This document shows, in pieces, positions 53,896 to 61,671 of a stretch of 64,000 bases of DNA; position 1 is the stretch's first letter, and each line of letters opens with the position of its first letter. The DNA is from JBKECF01 sp047974375 (GTDB lineage Bacteria > Bacillota > Clostridia > Lachnospirales > CAMZNU01), in contig JBKECF010000004.1 of NCBI GenBank assembly GCA_047974375.1, forward strand, positions 124,001 through 188,000. The letters are read 5' to 3'. A model generated the notes under the pieces. The model saw nothing but the letters and a program-made list of their open reading frames with translations, did not search any database and was not told the origin of the DNA. Both the position numbers and the translations under genes were made by a program.

Positions 53896-54143
53896 GTTAC
53901 AATTTAGAAGTTACTGCGATTCTTGTTAAAGATTAAGCTGTTAAACAAATTAATAGGCTAGAACACGGCATTTTATCTTTAGAAGAACTGCCAAATAGAT
54001 ACGCAATGTATCAAAGTTCAAGGTTGAGTGATATTAGAATGTTACTAATAGATAATTATTGTGTATTTTATACTGCTGACAATGAAGCTGTTACAGTTAT
54101 TCGTGTTTTATATAACAAAAGAAATATAAATGATTTTATGTAA
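53892..54143 (+). pseudogene. Broken RelE/ParE family toxin
   Basis: MSYNLEVTAILVKD is followed by a TAA (53934-53936), then the same frame continues AVKQINRLEHGILSLEELPN and on through LLIDNYCVFYTADNEAVTVI to DFM. The second half matches the ParE/RelE end (SLEELPNRYAMY, DNYCVFYTAD, VIRVLYNKRNI). Compared with intact relatives about 14 residues after the stop are also missing. So the toxin is dead by nonsense and deletion, while its antitoxin stays intact. Confidence 0.82.
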
Positions 54144-54448
54144 CTACTTTAAAGAGCATGATTGGATGTTATAAAATGGTTGAAGTAAAAGCAGTTGATG
54201 GTGTAGTGACTTTCTAATGATGGAACAGAAATTGATTTTCGCGTATAGTATGGGTATAATGTCATTATGAGTCAATAGACATATCCGTCGGTGGGAGTCT
54301 AATTCTTAACTATAAAATATAAAACTTTTTAAGGGACTGTCTGGTAATAAAAAGTATTACCTAATCAAAAGGTAATGTTTAAATATTTTATATAAAAATG
54401 CAAAAAGAGCGATGGTTTTCGCTCTTTTTTTAGATAAAGTTTTGCTCA
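54144..54448. other. Gene debris and a repeat junction
   Basis: Contains a short reading piece (MVEVKAVDGVVTF then stop) that looks like the start of a lost gene. Next comes GTCAATAGACATATCCGTC joined directly to GGTGGGAGTCTAATTCTTA (54287-54317), which are the two ends of the repeat seen at 47080-47233 with the middle deleted. A terminator hairpin AAAAAGAGCGA/TCGCTCTTTTTTT lies at 54401-54432. Confidence 0.6.
54401..54432. terminator. Terminator hairpin
   Basis: AAAAAGAGCGA, 7-base loop, TCGCTCTTTTTTT. No intact gene feeds it now. Confidence 0.75.
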
Positions 54449-54662
54449 AGCTCTGATAGTTCCTTTCAGTAACTGCTCGAGTCTGGCTGGAAGCTTCGCT
54501 TTCTACCCTGAATTTTGCTTTCAGCAAAACTAAACGCTTTGCGTTTATCCGCCGAACACTGGTCGTTTACTCCGTAAACTGCTCGTGTATGTAACCAACA
54601 CTGGTCGGAAACTCTGTTTCCTGCTCGTGTATGCAACCAACACCGCGGTTCTACTCTGGTCA
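54449..54662 (-). repeat. Variable-stem hairpin array (two exact 42-base units)
   Basis: Plus-strand units 54559-54600 and 54601-54642 share CTGGTCG...TGCTCGTGTATG and AACCAACA, but differ in the stem (TTTAC/GTAAA and GAAAC/GTTTC). Further hairpins GAAGC-TTC-GCTTTC, TTTTGC/GCAAAA and AAACGC/GCGTTT follow. The same order of modules, with other stems, occurs at 11345-11580 and, shortened, inside the intron piece at 54919-54990. Confidence 0.85.
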
Positions 54663-54690
54663 TTAAGCAAAGCACCAAGTTTTTTTTCTT

Positions 54691-55215
54691 GTGCGCCTGA
54701 CATGGGTATATTCTAACGGGTGAAAGTCCCTAAGGCGGGTTAATAGTGCCAAGGGTATAGCTGAAGACAAGGGTACCCATCGTGAGGTAGAATGTGAAGG
54801 AAGTCCTAGGCAAAACTCTGTCTGACGAACAGAAACTACATATAAGGCAAACACATGCTGGATAAGGTTGTAAAACAAACTGAAGTACAAAACTATTGGG
54901 AAGTGTGTAGTATAAATGTAGCAGAGTAGAACCGTGGTGTGCGGCGGACAAACGTGAAACGTTTGGTTTTTGCGAAGTAAAAATTCAGATAGATGGAGGA
55001 AAAGAATATATCCTTACTTGGGTCTTACGGGGCAAGCTTTAATTAGTTGAACCTATGCAGTTATGTAACTAAACTGTAAGAAGTCAGCAGACGTCATAGT
55101 AGTAGGAAATTTTTTTTTTATGAAGGACTGAAACGAAATAAAGTTTTGAAACTTTAGAATGCTAGCCTTAAACCAAGTACAGAAAACAGAGTAGCTCGAC
55201 TTGTGAGGGTAGCGT
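54691..55215 (+). mobile_element. Group II intron, 5' part without its reverse transcriptase
   Basis: Begins GTGCGCCTGACATGGG, the usual 5' start of bacterial group II introns, with GGGTGAAAGTCCC at 54718-54730. Downstream stretches such as GCAGTTATGTAACTAAACTG and GAAGGACTGAAACG fit domains I to III, judged by general likeness. No reverse-transcriptase frame follows; the sequence runs into a CHAP-domain relic. A short hairpin module (CAAACG...CGTTTG, ending AAAATTCAG) at about 54948-54987 matches the flanking array. The exact 3' limit is uncertain. Confidence 0.7.
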
Positions 55216-55216
55216 C

Positions 55217-55360
55217 GGACACTCTGACCATGTTGGAATTGTTATAGGAACTGACGGAGAACGAGTTTATACTATTGAGGGTAATAGCAGTGACAGTTGC
55301 AGAATATGTGATTATGACATAAATAGTAATGTGATTTATGGATATGGACTTATGAATTAA
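55217..55360 (+). pseudogene. C-terminal relic of a CHAP-domain cell-wall hydrolase
   Basis: The frame ends HSDHVGIVIGTDGERVYTIE then GNSSDSCRICDYDINSNVIY and GYGLMN, the last two-thirds of a CHAP amidase domain: catalytic His in DHVGIV, then the IEGNSSD and IYGYG motifs. The Cys-containing front half is missing, replaced by intron sequence. Such hydrolases are encoded in Tn1549-like conjugative elements, where they precede a DUF4315 gene, as the relic at 56655 also suggests. Confidence 0.75.
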
Positions 55361-55461
55361 AGTAAATTGAAAAAATACAATATTTACTAATTTTTTTTAA
55401 TAAATTATCCGATATTCTAATTAAGAATACATTTTAGAAATATTATATCAAGGAGGTTTTT

Positions 55462-56109
55462 ATGAACATAGGAAGTGTATCAAGAGAAAATGCCAATCAG
55501 TATATGAATTTATTTAAAAATATGACAAAGGTAAATAAAGATATTGGGAAAGGTATAAAATTTTCTGGTGGAACAAAATCAGCATACGAACTAAGAGATA
55601 TTTTGACGCCTAATTATGAAAATTATAATGCAAGATTTATGCCGACGGATTTAAAATTTGCTCAGCCGAACTGGAGTACAATTATTACAAAAAGAGAACC
55701 TGCTATGTCAGAAGAAGAATTTGAGGAGGCTATAAGACAATTAGCAAGAGATGATGTTAGTGATGACCACTATGGTTTGAATAGAGAAGCATATAAAGAA
55801 CTATGTCATAAATATATGTCTGTTGTTGCTCCAGATAGAAAAGCGGCTTACCAAGAATCCATGAGAATGACAGGTGGTAAAATGAATGCTGCTTGTAGTT
55901 TTTACGACAAAAGTGGAAATAAAATTATGAATTATAATCATCAGTCTTTATCATATGACATTAGGTCGACCGATACAGAAGGAGATAGAGCACGTAAATT
56001 TCATTCTATATATTTAGATGAATTAAATAAATTAAAAAGCCAGCAAAGCACATCAAGTCAATCAAAAACAAGTGATTTACACGGTAGCATTATTGATACT
56101 AAAGTTTAA
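55462..56109 (+). CDS. Uncharacterised 215-residue protein
   Basis: AAGGAGG precedes the ATG. The N-terminus (MNIGSVSRENANQYMNLFKN) is helical and without a signal peptide. A central acidic helix (MSEEEFEEAIRQLARDD) leads to a Tyr-rich part (LNREAYKELCHKYMSVVAPD) and RMTGGKMNAACSFYDKSGNK. A Ser/Gln-rich linker comes before the final DLHGSIIDTKV. I do not recognise the family. A broken second copy lies at 47526-47672, so it is multicopy, and both copies sit among mobile debris. The secreted-protein gene follows by 38 bases. Confidence 0.75.
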   Translation: MNIGSVSRENANQYMNLFKNMTKVNKDIGKGIKFSGGTKSAYELRDILTPNYENYNARFMPTDLKFAQPNWSTIITKREPAMSEEEFEEAIRQLARDDVSDDHYGLNREAYKELCHKYMSVVAPDRKAAYQESMRMTGGKMNAACSFYDKSGNKIMNYNHQSLSYDIRSTDTEGDRARKFHSIYLDELNKLKSQQSTSSQSKTSDLHGSIIDTKV

Positions 56110-56147
56110 TATATTTCCCAATTTATTTTAATAAAAGGAGATAACAT

Positions 56148-56561
56148 ATGAAAATATTAAAAAATAAATTTATTCCATTGTGTTTAATATTGATATTTAT
56201 GCTGACTATGGCAGTAAATGTTTTTGCGGCAACTTCATCATATAGCAGACCATTACCTACTTTGAATCTAGTTTCTGGACAATCAAATCAAGCAACAGTT
56301 TCTGCACCCTCACTTCCTGATGGTGCAACAATAACAAGCATAACTATGACTGGTTCAAAAAGCGGAACGGGAATTAATACATGGCATGTTTCTCATGATG
56401 CTTCTGGCGATACTGGTTCAGCTTTATATTCAAGTAATGGTACAGTAATGCACGATTTTGATGGATTAACAGCTGATAGTTCTTGGACTATATATTTTAC
56501 AAGTACAGGCACGTTTCAAACAATTACAAATGGACAAATAGAGGTTGAATATACTTATTAG
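56148..56561 (+). CDS. Small secreted beta-rich protein
   Basis: 137 residues. The signal peptide KFIPLCLILIFMLTMAVNVF-AA is followed by about 110 residues rich in Ser, Thr and Gly with alternating strands (ATVSAPSLPDGATITSITMT, WTIYFTSTGTFQTI) ending IEVEYTY. This looks like a single extracellular beta-sandwich. No Cys or catalytic motif. AAAGGAG precedes the ATG. The two arms of a hairpin (CCCAATTTATTT before, AAATAAATTGGG after) flank the gene; at 47683-47717 the same arms are adjacent with no gene. Confidence 0.72.
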   Translation: MKILKNKFIPLCLILIFMLTMAVNVFAATSSYSRPLPTLNLVSGQSNQATVSAPSLPDGATITSITMTGSKSGTGINTWHVSHDASGDTGSALYSSNGTVMHDFDGLTADSSWTIYFTSTGTFQTITNGQIEVEYTY

Positions 56562-56654
56562 TTTAAGTTTAAGGTAAAATAAATTGGGATAATTATAGAT
56601 AAAAGTCAGAATATATTTTCTGGCTTTTTTAGTTTCAAAAATAAAGGAGGTTGT

Positions 56655-56753
56655 ATGAACGCAAAAGTTAAAAAAATAGAAAACGAAATTGAAAAGACAA
56701 AGGAAAAAATTGGAGTTCTCCAAAACAAAGTTAAAGAATTTGAAAAAGCTTAG
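56655..56753 (+). CDS. Truncated DUF4315 coiled-coil protein
   Basis: 32 residues: MNAKVKKIENEIEKTKEKIG then VLQNKVKEFEKA. AAAGGAGG precedes the ATG. It matches the N-terminal coiled coil of DUF4315 proteins (about 80 residues) of Tn916/Tn1549-type conjugative elements. The frame is cut where the intron 3' piece begins, so it is a remnant, although still translatable. Confidence 0.65.
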   Translation: MNAKVKKIENEIEKTKEKIGVLQNKVKEFEKA

Positions 56754-56756
56754 TAT

Positions 56757-56979
56757 AGACAAAAGCAAAGCATGGGAATAGGTTAATACAAGAAAAGGCT
56801 ACTGGAGAGTATCCAATAGCCCAATACTTAGTAAATCATTAACAAATGGATATCAGAAGCCTAGGTTATAAAAACATAGTTTCGATATACTATTCATATT
56901 AAATTTTTGTAACCAACCTATACCGAACGGTACGTACGGTGGTGTGCGAGGACAACTACTCAATTAATGAGTAGTTTCA
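56757..56979 (+). mobile_element. Group II intron, 3' part with maturase tail
   Basis: 56767-56871 reads KAWE, stop, VNTRKGYWRVSNSPILSKSL then TNGYQKPRL: the well-known C-terminal end of group II maturases with an internal TAG. After it UAUACC-GAAC-GGUACGUA (about 56921-56939) forms domain V with its two-base bulge. AACTACTC...GAGTAGTT then forms domain VI and the sequence ends near ACTCGATT. The catalytic AGC at the base of domain V looks lost, so it is dead. Confidence 0.82.
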
Positions 56980-57018
56980 TACTCGATTTAAGACAGCCCC
57001 TTTTATATTGATAAAAGC

Positions 57019-58380
57019 TTAATTTTGAATAACGCCTGTTACACTTAAAATAAATACAAGAGCAACTAAAACAGGCACAACATATTTTACATAGGGTATA
57101 AATATGTTAGAAATTCTATCATCATTAATTTGTCGGCGAATAACATTTTTGTCCATTCTCCAGCCGATTAAAATTATTATAAACAATGCTCCAATAGGAA
57201 TTGTGTAATTTGCTGTAAATAAATTTAATTGGTCGAGGAAAGCTGTTTCCCCCGTGAAGTTTAAAATAGGCATTGAGAAGTTAGCACCAATTTGTGCAAA
57301 GTATCCAATGAATGTAATTATAATACCTAATACTATAGCGCCTAGCTTTCTATTAAGCTTAGTTTTTTCTAGTATTGTAGTAAGTGTATTTTCTAGCATA
57401 GCTATAGAGGAAGTTAATGCAGCCACAAAAAGTAAAAAGAAAAATAAATTACCTAAAATGTAACCGCCAGGCATTTGAGCAAAGGCCACTGGCAAGCTCA
57501 TAAATGCAAGTCCTGCTCCTTGCCCTGGCTCCAATCCTGTTATAGAGAAGATAATAGGGAAAGTTGCAAGGCCGGCTAAAAGGGCAATAGCTGTATCTGT
57601 TACACAAACTTGAAAAGTAATTGACTTAAGGTCTAAGTCGTCGCCTACTGCTCTAGCATAGGTAATAATAGCTCCCATACCTAGGGACAGTGTGAAAAAT
57701 GCATGACCCATGGCAGATGCCATTACCTGTGAAAAACTAGTTGTTTCTGGCAACTTACTAGGCACAAACAAGAATTTAACAGCATCACCAAAACCTGGTA
57801 AAGTAAAGCTATAAACAACCATTACTAAAATTATTCCAAAAAGTAAGGGCATCATTATTTTACTAAAGCGTTCAATACCATTTTGAATGCCAAAAGTAAC
57901 AATTATAACTGTAAGTATCATAAATATTATTTGGCAAATTGTGCTGCCAGCAATATTTGTAGCGGCAAAGGTTTCGAATATTGCATTACTAGATTCGCTA
58001 GTTGCAAAAGGTTTGAATCCGTTAACTAAAGTAAAGGATAAATATTTTATGGTCCAGCCAGCTATTACGGAGTAAAAGGCAAGTATTAAAAAGGTTGATA
58101 TACTACCTAAATAGCCCCCGATAACGAAAAAATTATTTTTTCCGCCTAGTTTTTCTATTGAACCAACTGGGCCACCTTTACCCTCGCGTCCTATTATAAA
58201 TTCAGCTAACATAACGGGAGCACCTATTAACAATATACATAGCAAATAAATCAGTACAAATGTACCCCCGCCGTTAACTCCTGCCTTATATGAAAAACCC
58301 CATATATTCCCCAAGCCTACGGCACTTCCTGCTGTTGCAGCTATTACACCGAACTTACTTTTAAATTTTTCCTTTTCCAT
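57019..58380 (-). CDS. Neurotransmitter:sodium symporter (NSS/SNF) family transporter
   Basis: 453 residues, 11-12 membrane segments as in the bacterial Tyt1/MhsT branch. The N-terminal GVIAATAGSAVGLGNIWGFS holds the Na+ and substrate site of helix 1. Helix 6 region ATSFSQVMASAMGHAFFTLS-like (TTSFSQVMASAMGHAFFTLS) and GMGAIITYARAVGDD follow. It imports an amino acid or similar solute with Na+. Monocistronic; the 3' side carries a lone AGACAGCCCC arm (56985-57005), probably half of its former terminator cut by the intron. Confidence 0.92.
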   Translation of the reverse strand: MEKEKFKSKFGVIAATAGSAVGLGNIWGFSYKAGVNGGGTFVLIYLLCILLIGAPVMLAEFIIGREGKGGPVGSIEKLGGKNNFFVIGGYLGSISTFLILAFYSVIAGWTIKYLSFTLVNGFKPFATSESSNAIFETFAATNIAGSTICQIIFMILTVIIVTFGIQNGIERFSKIMMPLLFGIILVMVVYSFTLPGFGDAVKFLFVPSKLPETTSFSQVMASAMGHAFFTLSLGMGAIITYARAVGDDLDLKSITFQVCVTDTAIALLAGLATFPIIFSITGLEPGQGAGLAFMSLPVAFAQMPGGYILGNLFFFLLFVAALTSSIAMLENTLTTILEKTKLNRKLGAIVLGIIITFIGYFAQIGANFSMPILNFTGETAFLDQLNLFTANYTIPIGALFIIILIGWRMDKNVIRRQINDDRISNIFIPYVKYVVPVLVALVFILSVTGVIQN

Positions 58381-58473
58381 AAAATACCACCTAACTATTT
58401 TTTTTCTTTTTTTAAAGTTGAGGTTAATTCTACTATAAAGGTTTTATTTTTGCAAGAATCATGTTTTAATATT

Positions 58474-61400
58474 TCATATCAAATCTGCAATGGAAAATAT
58501 TTCTAGATTTTCTATTGCAATTTTATTTTTACTTACTAGTGCCAAAGCCCTCAATGTATCTAATGAAGTAACAGTATTAATGCCTGTTTCTAGGGCAGTT
58601 CTTCTTATTTTAAATCCATCAGTGGTTTTGTTATTTGTTCTTGTCGGTATGTCTACAACCATGTTTACAATTCCACTTCTTATTACGTCTAAAACATTTG
58701 GTACGCCTTCGCTGATTTTTTTTGTTGCTTTGCAATCTATAGAATTATTTTGCAAGAATTTACATGTGCCCTCAGTTCCTATGAATTTACAACCTATGTT
58801 GTGTAAAGTTTTTGCAATTGGTAGAAAGTCCATTTGACTATTTTTACTAATAGTTACTAATATTGTATCTCCGCACTTCGGTATTTTTCTTCCTGTAGCT
58901 ATAAATCCTTTAGTCAAGGCTTCTTCGTAAGTTCTTCCTATTCCTAATACTTCCCCTGTAGAACGCATTTCAGGGCCTAAGGAAACTTCTACATCTGGTA
59001 ATTTTTCTGTGGAAAAAATAGGGGCCTTTACTGTTACGAAATTTGGTTCATCACCTATTTGTTTTGTATATTCCATTTCTTTCAAAGAGTGGCCAAGCAT
59101 TACTTTAGTACCTAAATCTATAATGGGTATTCCTGTTACTTTACTTATGTAGGGTATTGTTCTGCTGGAACGTGGGTTTACTTCTATAATGTATACATCA
59201 TTTTTATATTCAATAAATTGCAAATTTATTAAGCCTATTATATTTAGCTCCAATGATATTAACTTAGTAATTTCAACTATTTTTTCTTTTATGCTAAGGC
59301 TTATATTTTGGCTAGGATAAATGGAAATACTGTCGCCGGAATGTACACCTGCTCTTTCTAAATGTTCCATTATTCCTGGTATAAAAATATCGGTGCCGTC
59401 ACATATGGCATCAACTTCTATTTCTCGACCCATTAAATACATATCTATTAAAACTGAGTTTTTACTATTTTTAAAGGCATTAAGCAAGTATTCTTTTAGT
59501 TTTTCTTTGCTATAGACAATTTCCATACCTTGGCCACCTAGTACATAGCTAGGTCTTACTAATACAGGGTATCCGATTTTTTCACCGATTAAAATTCCTT
59601 CTTCTACATTCCAAACGGCTTCTCCTGTTGGTCTTTTTATATTGTGTTTGTTTAGTAATTTTTCGAACTTATCTCTATCTTCGGCATGGTCTATTGCCTC
59701 GGGCTTAGTCCCATAAATGTTTATGTTTTTTCCATTTAAAAACTTAGCAAGCTTTATGGCTGTTTGGCCACCGAATTGCAATATAACACCGGATGGTTTT
59801 TCTTTTAAAATCACATTGTAAACATCTTCCTCTGTTAAAGGCTCGAAATATAATTTATCTGCTATATCGAAGTCCGTACTTACAGTTTCAGGGTTGTTGT
59901 TTATTATTATTGTTTCTATATTTTCTTCTTTTAGTGCCATAATGCTGCGTACGGAGCAATAATCGAACTCTATACCTTGGCCTATTCTAATTGGTCCAGA
60001 GCCTAAAACTATTATTTTTTTATTATTATTTACTAATACTTCATCTTCTATTTCATAAGTGGAATAATAATATGGAGTAACTGCTTCAAATTCTCCAGCG
60101 CAGGTATCTACCATTTTGTATACTGGCTTTATATTATATTCTTCCCTTTTTTTGTAAATTTCTTCTGGGGAGGTTTCTATTAATTGACTTATTCCCTTGT
60201 CTGAAAATCCCATAATTTTAAGCTTAAGTAATTCCTCTAGAGATATATCTTTTAGGAATTTCCCTTTTAAGCTCTCTTCTAATTTTATTATTTCTTTTAT
60301 TTTTTCTATATAAAAAGGGTCTATGCCTGTTAGCTCATAAATTTTTTCTAGTAAATACCCACGACGTATTATTTCACTTAAATCAAAAAGGCGCTCATCG
60401 TCAGGAATTGTAATGGATTTCTTTAATTCATCTAATGTCTTTTCTTTGGATTTAGGAAGCTCTAAAGTAAATTGATTTATTTCTAAGGATCTAATTCCTT
60501 TCAATAAAGCTTCTTCGAAATTTCTTCCAATTGCCATTATTTCTCCTGTTGCCATCATTTTTGTACCTAAAGTTCTTTTTCCGTGGATGAATTTATCGAA
60601 GGGCCATTTTGGGATTTTTACTACTACGTAGTCTAAAGCTGGTTCGAAACAAGCAGTTGTTTTCTTTGTTACATCGTTTTTTATTTCATCTAAATTGTAG
60701 CCGAGGGAAATTTTTGTAGCTACTTTTGCTATGGGATAGCCCGTTGCCTTAGATGCCAAGGCAGAAGAACGGCTAACACGCGGGTTTATTTCAATAATTG
60801 CATATTCAAAACTTTTAGGGTTAAGTGCAAATTGGACATTGCAACCGCCTTTTATTTTTATGGCATTTATAATGCGTATGGCTGAGCTTCTTAGCATTTG
60901 GAATTCTTTATCTGTTAATGTTTGGGTGGGTGCTACTACTATGCTGTCACCTGTGTGGACGCCTACAGGGTCTAAATTTTCCATGGAACAAACTTGTATG
61001 CAATTGCCTGCGCCATCTCGTAAAACTTCAAATTCTATTTCTTTCCAACCCTTTATACTTTTTTCTACTAATACTTGAGAAACACGGCTTAAGTAAAGTC
61101 CTTTTTCTAAAATTTCTTCTAGCTCTTCTTTAGTTTCGGCAATGCCTCCACCACTTCCTCCTAGGGTATAGGCTGGTCTTACTATTAGCGGAAACCCTAT
61201 TTTTTCACCTACTACTAAGCCTTCTTCTACGGTGTTTACAATTTCGCTTTCTATTAATGGCTCATTTATTTCTTCCATTAAAGCTTTAAAACTTTCACGA
61301 TCTTCACCTTTTTTTATGGATTCTATGGAAGTTCCTATTACTTCTACACTGTATTTTTTTAGTATACCTAAGTCGTAAAGTTCGCAAGCTAAGTTTAAAC

Positions 61401-61671
61401 CGGTTTGACCGCCCATACCAGCAATTAGGCTATCTGGCTTTTCTTTTGATATTACTTTTTCTAAAAATTCAATTGTTAAGGGTTCAATATAAGTATAGTG
61501 GGCAACACTTTTGTCTGTCATTATAGTTGCGGGATTGGAATTTATTAATACAACTTCCAGCCCTTCTTCTCTAATTGCTTTACAAGCCTGAGTTCCTGAA
61601 TAATCAAATTCAGCCCCTTGGCCGATTTGTATAGGACCTGAACCAATAATTAAAACTTTTTTTATACTCAT
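58474..61671 (-). CDS. carB: Carbamoyl-phosphate synthase large subunit
   Basis: 1065 residues, full length. Two homologous halves, each with an N-terminal Rossmann part (KKVLIIGSGPIQIGQGAEFDYSG, IIVLGSGPIRIGQGIEFDYC) and ATP-grasp (IVRPAYTLGGSGGGIA, LVRPSYVLGGQGMEIV; EINPRVSRSSALASKATG, EVNPRSSRTIPYISKVTG). The C-terminal MGS-like domain (about 935-1065) is the allosteric site. With CarA it makes carbamoyl phosphate for pyrimidines and arginine. ATGA overlap with carA shows coupling. Confidence 0.97.
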   Translation of the reverse strand: MSIKKVLIIGSGPIQIGQGAEFDYSGTQACKAIREEGLEVVLINSNPATIMTDKSVAHYTYIEPLTIEFLEKVISKEKPDSLIAGMGGQTGLNLACELYDLGILKKYSVEVIGTSIESIKKGEDRESFKALMEEINEPLIESEIVNTVEEGLVVGEKIGFPLIVRPAYTLGGSGGGIAETKEELEEILEKGLYLSRVSQVLVEKSIKGWKEIEFEVLRDGAGNCIQVCSMENLDPVGVHTGDSIVVAPTQTLTDKEFQMLRSSAIRIINAIKIKGGCNVQFALNPKSFEYAIIEINPRVSRSSALASKATGYPIAKVATKISLGYNLDEIKNDVTKKTTACFEPALDYVVVKIPKWPFDKFIHGKRTLGTKMMATGEIMAIGRNFEEALLKGIRSLEINQFTLELPKSKEKTLDELKKSITIPDDERLFDLSEIIRRGYLLEKIYELTGIDPFYIEKIKEIIKLEESLKGKFLKDISLEELLKLKIMGFSDKGISQLIETSPEEIYKKREEYNIKPVYKMVDTCAGEFEAVTPYYYSTYEIEDEVLVNNNKKIIVLGSGPIRIGQGIEFDYCSVRSIMALKEENIETIIINNNPETVSTDFDIADKLYFEPLTEEDVYNVILKEKPSGVILQFGGQTAIKLAKFLNGKNINIYGTKPEAIDHAEDRDKFEKLLNKHNIKRPTGEAVWNVEEGILIGEKIGYPVLVRPSYVLGGQGMEIVYSKEKLKEYLLNAFKNSKNSVLIDMYLMGREIEVDAICDGTDIFIPGIMEHLERAGVHSGDSISIYPSQNISLSIKEKIVEITKLISLELNIIGLINLQFIEYKNDVYIIEVNPRSSRTIPYISKVTGIPIIDLGTKVMLGHSLKEMEYTKQIGDEPNFVTVKAPIFSTEKLPDVEVSLGPEMRSTGEVLGIGRTYEEALTKGFIATGRKIPKCGDTILVTISKNSQMDFLPIAKTLHNIGCKFIGTEGTCKFLQNNSIDCKATKKISEGVPNVLDVIRSGIVNMVVDIPTRTNNKTTDGFKIRRTALETGINTVTSLDTLRALALVSKNKIAIENLEIFSIADLI

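Noticed and set aside
54449..54662. Possible CRISPR array
   Set aside because: Units are 42 bases with variable stems in the middle of each hairpin, not constant repeats with unrelated spacers, and no cas gene is present.
54466..54890. Minus-strand open frames with repeated CWLHTRAG phrases
   Set aside because: They translate the tandem hairpin units and intron RNA; no ribosome site and no protein-like composition.
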